7,221 nucleotides of DNA, taken from assembly GCA_016741945.1 (NCBI GenBank), contig JACVCQ010000118.1, forward strand, positions 1 to 7,221. The letters are read 5' to 3'. Positions 1 to 6,520 of this stretch are shown here, piece after piece. The position numbers and the translations under genes are program-made. The number at the start of each line of letters is the position of its first letter. Within the stretch, counting starts at the first letter, position 1. Below the pieces are notes generated by a model that saw only the letters and a program-made list of their open reading frames with translations, was not told the origin of the DNA and ran no database searches. Source of the stretch: Chitinophagaceae bacterium. Lineage in GTDB: Bacteria > Bacteroidota > Bacteroidia > Chitinophagales > Chitinophagaceae.

Positions 1-718
1 ATCCTTTATAGGTGAAGACATACTCTTGTGACTGTGCTTTTTTGCCTGAACTCAAACCAACTCTACCCGGACGAGCCAAAACGCTTTGCTCATCAATCGA
101 TTTCAATACCTCTTCTGCAGAGATATTGTATGCTCTCATCCGTTCAGGATCTAACCAAACTCGAATAGCAAAAGAGCGGCTACCGATGGCCTGTGCAAAA
201 CCCATCCCTTTGATACGCTGGAGTTCAGGAAGTATAAATGTGTTGGCATAGTTGAATAAAAATTTCTCATCAATATTTTTGCTCTCACTGTACAAGTTGA
301 GATACATCAACATACTAGGCTGTAATGGTGATATGATTACACCTTCTCTTTGTACCAGTGGAGGTAAGTTGGTCATCACCTGATCAACTCTCGATTTAAC
401 CCTTACTGCTGCAAGTGTAGGATCAGTACCCGGTTCAAAAATCACTTCTATACTTGCTTCACTGGCACTGGTTGCATCCGATAACATATACTGCATTCCT
501 TGCACACCATTGATGGCGCGCTCTAGAATGGTTAATGTTGATTTTACAAGTACATCTGCATTGGATCCAGGGAATTCAATAAATATGTTCACACGTGGTG
601 GTGCTATTTCAGGAAACTGTGCAACCGGCGATGTCTTGATCGCTAATAGCCCCATGAAGACGATCACGATAGATAACGCAATAGCAAGAACCGGTCTTTT
701 TATAAACTTATTAAACAT
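1..718 (-). CDS. RND efflux pump inner-membrane subunit, AcrB/HAE1 type (N-terminal part)
   Basis: This is the first 239 residues of a proton-driven RND transporter; the rest lies beyond the left edge. Such pumps sit in the inner membrane as trimers and move drugs, solvents or other hydrophobic compounds into a tripartite channel. The start MFNKFIKRPVLAIALSIVIV is the usual short cytoplasmic segment followed by TM1. It is followed by PVAQFPEIAPPRV (about residues 31-43), FPGSNAD, and FEPGTDPTLAAVRVKSR, which closely parallel E. coli AcrB (PVAQYPTIAPPAV, FESGTD). This is the HAE1 (drug) rather than the heavy-metal CzcA branch. The ATG at 716-718 is 23 bases after the adaptor stop, with GGAGAA about 16 bases upstream, so the two genes are very probably one operon. 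A full protein should be about 1040-1060 residues. Specificity cannot be read from this part. Confidence 0.93.
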   Translation of the reverse strand, partial: MFNKFIKRPVLAIALSIVIVFMGLLAIKTSPVAQFPEIAPPRVNIFIEFPGSNADVLVKSTLTILERAINGVQGMQYMLSDATSASEASIEVIFEPGTDPTLAAVRVKSRVDQVMTNLPPLVQREGVIISPLQPSMLMYLNLYSESKNIDEKFLFNYANTFILPELQRIKGMGFAQAIGSRSFAIRVWLDPERMRAYNISAEEVLKSIDEQSVLARPGRVGLSSGKKAQSQEYVFTYKG

Positions 719-741
719 CGTTTAGTATTTTGGTTTCTCCG

Positions 742-1827
742 CTATTCTGCGTGTAAATTGTTTAAGTCAAGAAGCTCTTTATCAAAAGGAACAAAAGCAT
801 ATTTGATACGCTCATTGTTTTTGACCTTACCCAAACCTTCTGCAAGAATTTTATCATTCTGACTGAGTCCGGAAGCCACCACATAAACATGAGGCATTTC
901 CTGTGCAATGGTAATTTGTCTGGCTCTTAGCACATTGTTGCTATCCACTACGTACACAAACTTTTTATCCAATACATCGAAAGTGGATTTTTGTGGAATG
1001 ATGATGGCTTTTTTGAGTGGCACCGGCATTAAGATATTGCCTGTTTCACCATGACGAAGTATGCGTTTAGGATTAGAGAAAGTAGCCCTGAATGCGATAT
1101 TACCCGTTTCATTGTTAAAGTCTGCTTCAATCGTTTCAACAATACCCTTCTGATCGAATATCTGATGATTGGCCATCTGTAACTTTACTTCCGTGTTGTT
1201 ATCTGATTTTTTTCTGGTGATATAATCGAGATACTCTGATTCCGGAACATTAAAGTATACCCACATTTTACTATTATCAGCCAGGGTTGATAGCAATTCT
1301 CCTTCATCGATCAAACTACCCAAACGAACCTGAAAACGATCCATGATACCATCAAAAGGTGCGCGTATTTCTGTGAAGGACAAATGTGCTTTTGCTAAAG
1401 ACAGTTCTGCCTGTGCTTTATCTAGTTTCGCCTTGGCTAAAGCCAATTCATTTTTAGAAACGATATTGCTATCTGCCAGTTTCTTTGTGTTTTGGTATTC
1501 GATCTTTGCAAAATTGACTTCTGCTTCTGATTTTTCCGTTTCGGCCTGATAGATCAAAGGCATGATGCGAAACATGAGCTGACCTTTTTTAACAAACTGA
1601 CCTTCGTTTACATAAATATTCTGTAGATACCCTTTTTCAAGTGCTCGTAGCTCTATGTGTTGATGGGATTGTATCTGGCAAACATACTCACGGTAAATAA
1701 CTGTGTCTTTTTGAATAGGGCTGGTTACTACAAAAGCAACTTCTTCCTGCTTTTGTTCATGATGTTCTTTACAACTTGTAATGAAAAATATACTGATTAG
1801 GAAAATTAAAAATGAACGCTTCTCCAT
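742..1827 (-). CDS. RND efflux periplasmic adaptor lipoprotein (AcrA/MexA family)
   Basis: A membrane-fusion protein that joins the inner-membrane RND pump to an outer-membrane channel. The N-terminus is a lipoprotein signal: basic MEKR, hydrophobic FLIFLISIFF, then lipobox I16-T17-S18-C19, so the mature protein should be lipid-anchored at Cys19. The first lipoyl half-motif is near residues 57-89 (LRALEKGYLQNIYVNEGQ). A heptad-rich alpha hairpin covers about 92-148 (many A/K/E/L). The second lipoyl half begins at FTEIRAPFDGIMDR (about 151-164). A beta-barrel and membrane-proximal domain follow (RILRHGETGNILMPVP near 266-280). At 361 residues it is of normal family length. The gene lies directly before the RND pump gene, which supports the role. 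The ATG at 1825-1827 is chosen because the signal peptide begins there. No regulator gene lies next to it in this window. Confidence 0.93.
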   Translation of the reverse strand: MEKRSFLIFLISIFFITSCKEHHEQKQEEVAFVVTSPIQKDTVIYREYVCQIQSHQHIELRALEKGYLQNIYVNEGQFVKKGQLMFRIMPLIYQAETEKSEAEVNFAKIEYQNTKKLADSNIVSKNELALAKAKLDKAQAELSLAKAHLSFTEIRAPFDGIMDRFQVRLGSLIDEGELLSTLADNSKMWVYFNVPESEYLDYITRKKSDNNTEVKLQMANHQIFDQKGIVETIEADFNNETGNIAFRATFSNPKRILRHGETGNILMPVPLKKAIIIPQKSTFDVLDKKFVYVVDSNNVLRARQITIAQEMPHVYVVASGLSQNDKILAEGLGKVKNNERIKYAFVPFDKELLDLNNLHAE

Positions 1828-1855
1828 GATTCTCTGATTGATAATAAAATGAAAG

Positions 1856-1889
1856 CAAAACCACAGAACAATAGTCTATGGACATACAA
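1856..1889 (-). promoter_or_regulatory. Weak promoter candidate for the adaptor-pump genes
   Basis: On the minus strand, TTG (1889-1887) is followed after 23 bases by TGGTTTTG (1863-1856), one base off the Bacteroidota -7 consensus TAnnTTTG. It would give a leader of about 20 bases before the adaptor ATG. The match is imperfect, and the genes might instead be read through from the small gene upstream, which ends 107 bases before the adaptor start. Confidence 0.2.
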
Positions 1890-1934
1890 TAGCCGTTGGT
1901 ATACTCACTGTACACAACTACTTAAAATAAAAAA

Positions 1935-2375
1935 TCAAATCAGATAACTCTTCCAGGAGTGATGAAGTACAAAAAGAGGAATGACTAATCGTTGCTGAAT
2001 AGCCTGATTAAAATGAAAGGAACGAACAGACTCTACAGACTGTATTTCTGCGATGGATAATAAATTGATAATAAACGCAGTAATGGCTGCTTTTTTATCA
2101 GCATCAATATTGTTCTCTATTTCTGAAACCTCCTCAGGATCTTCGGGTATAGGCAGTGGATCATTAGGAGAGTAAGGAACATCCTGATGGGCAGTGGATG
2201 TTGCGCTAACAGAGATCTCTGTTTTATATGTGTGCGAACCAATTTTATTGGCCCTCAACTTTAATGGACTGGTAAAAAATACCAGCAACCATATTACCAA
2301 AAGAAAGCAACCTGCAATGTTATTGCCGGTTTTGATCAACTTTGTAAAAGATACTTTTTGCTTTTGGGTAAACAT
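1935..2375 (-). CDS. Small single-pass membrane or exported protein of unknown function
   Basis: I do not recognise this 146-residue protein. It starts with a basic segment (MFTQKQKVSFTKLIKTG), then one strongly hydrophobic stretch at about residues 18-36 (IAGCFLLVIWLLVFFTS), either an uncleaved anchor or a signal peptide. There is no lipobox. A Ser/Thr-rich part is followed by a proline and acid-rich linker (about 67-90, SPNDPLPIPEDPEEVSEIE). A more hydrophobic C-terminal half (about 95-146) ends in VIPLFVLHHSWKSYLI. With the N-terminus inside, the bulk would face the periplasm. It is on the same strand as the efflux genes, 107 bases ahead of the adaptor, so an accessory or stress-linked role is possible but only inferred from position. 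A good promoter-like motif sits directly before the start, which supports it being a real gene. Confidence 0.7.
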   Translation of the reverse strand: MFTQKQKVSFTKLIKTGNNIAGCFLLVIWLLVFFTSPLKLRANKIGSHTYKTEISVSATSTAHQDVPYSPNDPLPIPEDPEEVSEIENNIDADKKAAITAFIINLLSIAEIQSVESVRSFHFNQAIQQRLVIPLFVLHHSWKSYLI

Positions 2376-2384
2376 ATTCTAATG

Positions 2385-2418
2385 CAAAAATACTTATTAA
2401 TATGGTTACAATGACCAA
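2385..2418 (-). promoter_or_regulatory. Bacteroidota-type promoter candidate before the small membrane protein gene
   Basis: The minus strand carries an exact match to the -7 consensus, TATTTTTG (2392-2385), with TTG (2418-2416) 23 bases upstream. The expected RNA start would be only a few bases before the ATG at 2375, giving a very short or leaderless mRNA. This is pattern matching only; AT-rich gaps produce such matches by chance. Confidence 0.4.
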
Positions 2419-2536
2419 TCCGTTGTTTTTCACATTTCATTCGCACGGGATCATTGTCATCAAAGCATCATACTACTTATAAGACATATAGTTATGTATC
2501 ATTAGCAGTTATTTATTTTACGATCGTTTGTTTGTA

Positions 2537-3244
2537 TTAAGCAACATTCACCCCAAATAAATATCCAACAAATGCAGATAATCCCATGGCAATCGTTCCC
2601 CAAAATGTAACCCTCACAACAGCTTTCAGCACGCCAGACCCTCCTGTCGTAGCAGCTAACGCGCCAAGAATAACAAGAAAAATGATAGCAGATCCGTACA
2701 AAGTGTAACGCAATGATTCTAATGGCAGAAATAAGGTAGCCAATAAAGGCAAGACTCCTCCGGCTGTAAAAGCCGCACCTGATGCAAGTGCTGCTTGAAT
2801 GGGATTAGCCTGACTGATTTCATTCAGTCCCAACTCATCTCTTAAATGTGCGCCCAATGCGTCATGTTCTGTAAGCTCTTTAGCGACCAGCATCGCTGTT
2901 TCTTTTTTCAAACCTCTTTGTTCATAGATCTCTGCCAGTCTTTGTAATTCCAGCTCGGGCATTTCTTCCAATTCCTGCTTTTCACGTTCTATATCTGCTT
3001 TCTCTACATCTGTTTGCGAACTCACGGATACATATTCACCGGCTGCCATAGATAATGTACCCGCCACCAAACCCGCTACTGTTGCCAATACAATCGGGTC
3101 TCTGGTAACACTAGCAGAAGCAACACCTATGGCAATACTCGCAGTGGACAGTATACCATCATTCGCTCCTAAAACTGCCGCACGCAACCAATTACTTCGA
3201 TTGATATAGTGTGGCGCAAGATAATCATCCATGTGTGCTGACAT
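2537..3244 (-). CDS. VIT1/CCC1-family iron/manganese transporter
   Basis: An inner-membrane transporter of the VIT (vacuolar iron transporter) family, 235 residues, a normal length. These proteins export Fe2+ or Mn2+ from the cytosol. The signature WLRAAVLGANDGILSTASIAIGV (about 19-41) is TM1 with the conserved NDG, and AGTLSMAAGEYVSVSSQ (about 61-77) is TM2 with the conserved AGEY. Residues about 78-147 are charged helices rich in Glu (EKADIEREKQELEE, ELTEHD), matching the cytosolic metal-binding region of the family. Three more hydrophobic helices follow (about 150-173, 179-200, 207-233). Metal preference cannot be decided from the sequence. The first ATG is used; a second Met at position 5 is also possible, and neither has a clear Shine-Dalgarno. 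It is divergent from the amidohydrolase gene, with 86 bases between. Confidence 0.9.
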   Translation of the reverse strand: MSAHMDDYLAPHYINRSNWLRAAVLGANDGILSTASIAIGVASASVTRDPIVLATVAGLVAGTLSMAAGEYVSVSSQTDVEKADIEREKQELEEMPELELQRLAEIYEQRGLKKETAMLVAKELTEHDALGAHLRDELGLNEISQANPIQAALASGAAFTAGGVLPLLATLFLPLESLRYTLYGSAIIFLVILGALAATTGGSGVLKAVVRVTFWGTIAMGLSAFVGYLFGVNVA

Positions 3245-3286
3245 ACACTTTCATTGAGTGTTTACTATTTTCAAGTTACTAAACAA

Positions 3287-3320
3287 TTGTGACAGAAGAA
3301 CGACTTATACAATAACTTCG
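3287..3320 (+). promoter_or_regulatory. Promoter candidate for the amidohydrolase gene
   Basis: TTG (3287-3289) is followed after 23 bases by TAACTTCG (3313-3320), one base off TAnnTTTG. The element ends 10 bases before the ATG at 3331, so the leader would be very short. For the divergent transporter gene the best minus-strand candidate is TAACTTGA (3278-3271), without a properly spaced TTG. Confidence 0.3.
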
Positions 3321-3330
3321 TTTTCATAAC

Positions 3331-4500
3331 ATGGCATACCATAAATTCAACGCTACACAAGTTTTCACCGGTAAAGAAATACTGGATGAAAATTTTGCGC
3401 TGATTGTACAAGAAAATGGAATTATTGAGGCTATTGTACGAATTGATGAAGCAGGAGATGACATACAAAAGCTTAATGGGATATTATGCCCCGGTTTTAT
3501 CAATGCACACTGTCATCTTGAGTTGAGTCATGTAAAAGGACTGATACCTGAGCATACCGGATTGGTAGATTTTATATTACAGGTGATCTCCAAAAGACAA
3601 ACAGATACTGATCAAATATTAGAGGCTGTTGAAAAAGCGGAAAGTGAAATGCTGGATGCAGGTATTGTGGCGGTAGGTGATATTTGTAATCATACACATA
3701 CACTCACTCAAAAAAATGCCAAGCGATTACACTATCATCATTTCATTGAAGTAAGCGGTTGGAACCCAATGGTAGCAGCGTCAAGAATGGAAACATCTTT
3801 GACATCTTATAAGATATTCAAAAACCTTTTTCCACTTCATACAAGTTTATCACCGCACGCTCCCTATTCTGTAGCATCAGAATTATGGGATTTGATGCGT
3901 CCTTTTTTTGCAGATCAAATCATTACCATCCACAACCAAGAATCAGCAGCAGAAAATGAACTATTCAAATCTAATAGTGGTGATTTTACATCACTGTATC
4001 AATTGATGCAGATCAGTAATCCCTCTTTTGCTGCAACCGGAAAAAACAGTTTACCTTCTGTGTTTCATTATCTCGAAGCTGCCAAACATGTATTACTAGT
4101 GCATAACAGCTTTACAGAACAATCAGATATCGATTTTATTCGATCATCGCAAACACCGGTATCCTTTTGTTTATGTCCGAATGCCAACTTATATATCGAA
4201 CAAACCCTACCACCCGTTGATCTTTTTGTGAAAAATGATATCACATTGGTGATCGGAACAGATAGTTTAGCTAGTAATCATCAATTGAGTATACTAGATG
4301 AATTGAAAACCCTTCATCAACATTTTCCCCATCTCCCACTTTCTCTCTTACTAAAAGCCGCTACACACAATGGTGCTAATGCTTTAGAGATGGAAAAAGA
4401 ATTGGGCAGTTTTGAAAAAGGAAAAATACCGGGAGTGCTTTTATTGGAGAATGTATCCGATAAGATATTATCAAACTCTAGTATTCAACGTATCCTCTAA
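3331..4500 (+). CDS. Amidohydrolase, cytosine-deaminase-like (possible aminodeoxyfutalosine deaminase)
   Basis: A 389-residue cytosolic metal-dependent hydrolase of the amidohydrolase superfamily. The complete ligand pattern of the deaminase branch is visible: H60-C-H62 in INAHCHLELSH at the end of the first barrel strand, H201 in IHNQESAAENE with probable catalytic E204, H258 in LLVHNS, and D311 in IGTDSLASN. SPHAPYSV (174-181) is typical of the branch that includes aminodeoxyfutalosine deaminases of the futalosine menaquinone pathway. The small N-terminal beta domain (about 1-50) and the C-terminal GSFEKGKIPGVLLLENV, which closes that domain, are both present, so the gene is intact. The substrate is not settled: other (S-)adenosine-like or amino-purine compounds are possible. 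No menaquinone genes are seen nearby. It converges on recO with only 5 bases between the stop codons. Confidence 0.88.
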   Translation: MAYHKFNATQVFTGKEILDENFALIVQENGIIEAIVRIDEAGDDIQKLNGILCPGFINAHCHLELSHVKGLIPEHTGLVDFILQVISKRQTDTDQILEAVEKAESEMLDAGIVAVGDICNHTHTLTQKNAKRLHYHHFIEVSGWNPMVAASRMETSLTSYKIFKNLFPLHTSLSPHAPYSVASELWDLMRPFFADQIITIHNQESAAENELFKSNSGDFTSLYQLMQISNPSFAATGKNSLPSVFHYLEAAKHVLLVHNSFTEQSDIDFIRSSQTPVSFCLCPNANLYIEQTLPPVDLFVKNDITLVIGTDSLASNHQLSILDELKTLHQHFPHLPLSLLLKAATHNGANALEMEKELGSFEKGKIPGVLLLENVSDKILSNSSIQRIL

Positions 4501-4505
4501 GACCG

Positions 4506-5243
4506 CTAACTCAATATTTCCTGTAGAATCGCGAGTGTCCTTAATTCTCCGAAATCGGCAATATGCAGTGCCATATAATTTTGATAAGATTCTAACAGTG
4601 TTCTTCTCGTTGAACGATTTAATTTCAAATTCTCCAATTCATTGTAAAAAGAAAGATCGATCAACTGCGATGTCAACTCAGCCATTTGTCCATCCAGAAA
4701 ATATGGATGCGAGGGAAACGTATTTACAAAAACACCTTCTTGTAAATCCAAGACTGTGGTATCCTTACCATATTTTCCTTGTGGACGAAAACCCAGTTCT
4801 GACGCAAGATGCAGTACAAAATACAAAGGCAGATTTGCTGTTAATGTTTCAGTCCCTTTATCCAATTGTTTCAAACTGTCTTCGATCAAATAAAACAATT
4901 CAGGATTGGCTTCCGGTTGTTTCAAACTGTGTTGCACCAGTTCAATCATGTACATCGCAACAGAATGTTTGACCACATCCGACAGTACATGCTCATACAA
5001 ATAACTCCACCGATATTCCTTAACGAATTGTAATTGCTTCAGTTCATTGTGGTACACTTCCATATCCAACAAAGCTGAAGGCTGAAAATACCCGGCTTTA
5101 CCTGCGGATGTTTTAGTAGACTGTCGAACCCCTTTCACCAAATAACTCTGTATACCAAATAACTCTGTATACACGGTTGTGATGATACTTGTATCACCAT
5201 ACTTAACCGTTCGCAGTACTATACCTTTAGTGGAGTGAACCAT
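4506..5243 (-). CDS. recO: DNA repair protein RecO
   Basis: RecO helps load RecA onto SSB-coated single-stranded DNA in the RecFOR pathway of gap repair. The N-terminus MVHSTKGIVLRTVKYGDTSIITTVYTELFG and following SYLVKGVRQ (about 1-41) is the typical RecO OB-fold start. The remainder (about 85-245) is a helical domain containing LYFVLHLASELGFRP (about 145-159), which corresponds to the conserved 'LxxLGFxP' region. The length of 245 residues is normal. The protein contains no cysteine at all, so it lacks the zinc site found in RecO of some other phyla. The start is the ATG at 5241-5243; no clear ribosome binding site precedes it. It lies downstream of pheS in the same direction, separated by 124 bases with an inverted repeat, so joint transcription is possible but uncertain. 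Confidence 0.95.
   Translation of the reverse strand: MVHSTKGIVLRTVKYGDTSIITTVYTELFGIQSYLVKGVRQSTKTSAGKAGYFQPSALLDMEVYHNELKQLQFVKEYRWSYLYEHVLSDVVKHSVAMYMIELVQHSLKQPEANPELFYLIEDSLKQLDKGTETLTANLPLYFVLHLASELGFRPQGKYGKDTTVLDLQEGVFVNTFPSHPYFLDGQMAELTSQLIDLSFYNELENLKLNRSTRRTLLESYQNYMALHIADFGELRTLAILQEILS
5137..5170. repeat. 17-bp perfect tandem duplication inside recO
   Basis: The unit ACCAAATAACTCTGTAT occurs twice head to tail (5137-5153 and 5154-5170), and the next two bases (AC) continue the period. Because 17 is not a multiple of three, the two copies are read in different frames of recO, giving YTELFG (residues 25-30) and IQSYLV (31-36). Confidence 0.95.
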
Positions 5244-5254
5244 GATGGAGGGTA

Positions 5255-5359
5255 GACCATGGTCGATGGTCCATAGTCCATGGTCAATAGTGTTTTAATT
5301 TTAATAACCCATATCACTTCCAAGTCTACAATACCATGGACCATCGACCATGGACTATG
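5255..5359. repeat. CCATGG-rich inverted repeat between pheS and recO
   Basis: The left arm at 5257-5274 (CCATGGTCGATGGTCCAT) is the perfect reverse complement of 5336-5353, an 18-bp stem with a 61-base AT-rich loop. A second, competing perfect 14-bp pairing joins 5272-5285 with 5346-5359. Inside the left arm GACCATGG (5255-5262) can also pair with CCATGGTC (5278-5285). CCATGG occurs four times within 97 bases. The element fills most of the gap after pheS and starts 12 bases before the recO start codon. In RNA it could act as an attenuator, processing site or weak terminator; no U-run follows, so a classic terminator is unlikely. It may instead be one copy of a dispersed palindromic repeat family. 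Confidence 0.9.
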
Positions 5360-5367
5360 TACTCAAA

Positions 5368-6399
5368 TTACAACGCCCCCGTAAACTGTTTCAAGAACCG
5401 GATATCATTCTGTGAATAAAGACGCAGATCGTTTACCTGGTATTTTAATTGTGTGATTCTTTCAATACCCATACCAAAGGCGAAGCCGGTATATTTATTG
5501 GAATCGATACCAAAGTTTTCCAGCACTTTCGGATGCACCATACCACTACCCAATATCTCTACCCATCCTGTGTGTTTACAAATATTACAACCATCACCGC
5601 CACAGATCTGACAACTGATATCCATTTCGGCACTAGGCTCTGTAAAAGGAAAGTAACTAGGACGGAAACGCACTTTTACATGTTGACCAAATAACTCTTG
5701 AACGAAGAAATACAGGGTTTGCTTCAAATCAGCAAAGCTTACATTCTCATCAATATACAAACCTTCCACTTGATGGAAGAAACAATGCGCTCTTGCGCTA
5801 ATGGTTTCATTTCTATAGACACGACCCGGACAAATCACACGAATCGGTGGTTTTTGTGTTTCCATCACGCGTGCCTGTACACTGCTGGTATGTGTACGCA
5901 ATAACCAATCCGGATTCTGACTGATATAGAAAGTATCCTGCATATCACGCGCCGGATGATCTTCAGGAAGATTCATCGCGCCGAAATTATGCCAGTCGTC
6001 TTCTATCTCCGGACCTTCCGCCACAGCAAAACCCAAACGACCGAAAATGGAAACGATCTGATTGCGAACAATATTCAAAGGATGTCTGGTACCCACAGCA
6101 AAGAGCTCTCCGGGTAATGTGATATCTCTTTGCTGATCTCCACCACCGGATTGTTCTCCTGCTTGTTCTTTTAGGGAATTATATCTCGCTTCCGCAAATT
6201 CCTTGAATTCGTTGAGTATTTGTCCGAACGCCTTCTTTTGTTCATTCGGCACATTCTTCATCTCTCCCATCACAGTCTTTACCAAACCCTTGGTTCCGAG
6301 ATATTTGATACGAAAAGCCTCTACCTGATCAGGGGTAGTAGCTTCAAAAGCCTGCATTTCCTGCTTATATTGCTCAATCTGTTGCACGATCTGTTCCAT
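5368..6399 (-). CDS. pheS: Phenylalanine--tRNA ligase alpha subunit
   Basis: The catalytic alpha chain of the (alpha-beta)2 enzyme that charges tRNA-Phe in the cytosol. The N-terminal coiled-coil tRNA-binding arm is at about residues 1-90. The class II core follows: GFAVAEGPEIEDDWHNF (about 123-139), HPARDMQDTFY (148-158), LRTHTSSVQAR (167-177), motif 2 GRVYRNETISARAHCFFHQVEG (192-213), FPFTEPSAEMD (250-260) and motif 3 GFAFGMGIERI (305-315). The length of 343 residues is normal and all core motifs are present. Between FTEPSAEMD and the GWVEILGSGMVHP strand is an insertion with C263, C266, C271 and C274, a likely metal-binding knuckle seen in Bacteroidota PheS but not in E. coli. pheT is not in the window, so the two subunits are encoded separately here. 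The start ATG (6397-6399) fits the family N-terminus. Confidence 0.97.
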   Translation of the reverse strand: MEQIVQQIEQYKQEMQAFEATTPDQVEAFRIKYLGTKGLVKTVMGEMKNVPNEQKKAFGQILNEFKEFAEARYNSLKEQAGEQSGGGDQQRDITLPGELFAVGTRHPLNIVRNQIVSIFGRLGFAVAEGPEIEDDWHNFGAMNLPEDHPARDMQDTFYISQNPDWLLRTHTSSVQARVMETQKPPIRVICPGRVYRNETISARAHCFFHQVEGLYIDENVSFADLKQTLYFFVQELFGQHVKVRFRPSYFPFTEPSAEMDISCQICGGDGCNICKHTGWVEILGSGMVHPKVLENFGIDSNKYTGFAFGMGIERITQLKYQVNDLRLYSQNDIRFLKQFTGAL

Positions 6400-6490
6400 G
6401 TTGCGAAGATAAATAGCATCAAGGAGTGATGAAAAAATGATTTGTTGAGGGCAATAACGTTAAAATACATCCTGAAAAGCCCTAATTACT

Positions 6491-6498
6491 TACATTTG
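6491..6498 (+). promoter_or_regulatory. -7 promoter element candidate for the DUF4290 gene
   Basis: TACATTTG is an exact match to the Bacteroidota -7 consensus TAnnTTTG and lies 22 bases before the ATG at 6521. No TTG is found at the expected distance upstream, so only half of the promoter pattern is supported. The 121-base gap it lies in must also hold the pheS promoter on the other strand; the best I see there is TATCTTCG close to the pheS start, a weak match. Confidence 0.35.
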
Positions 6499-6520
6499 TT
6501 CTCTTACTTATTATCGTTAC

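Noticed and set aside
1..725. Plus-strand open frames at 12-251 and 510-725
   Set aside because: Both lie antisense to the RND pump gene, whose continuous minus-strand reading frame matches AcrB-type proteins.
1864..1890. AATAGTCTATGGACATAC, loosely similar to the CCATGG repeat between pheS and recO
   Set aside because: It shares only about ten scattered bases with the repeat arms and has no second arm, so it cannot be called a copy.
2400..2536. Possible terminator after the VIT-family gene
   Set aside because: Only short pairings are seen, such as ACATA-ACTA-TATGT, with no strong stem followed by a U-run.
4498..4510. Shared terminator between the convergent amidohydrolase and recO genes
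   Set aside because: Only 5 bases separate the stops and no stem-loop is visible around them; any termination signal must lie within the opposite coding sequence.
4412..4972. 186-codon plus-strand open frame across the end of the amidohydrolase gene and antisense to recO
   Set aside because: It overlaps two well-supported genes in other frames, its product looks like nothing recognisable, and it has no start signal.
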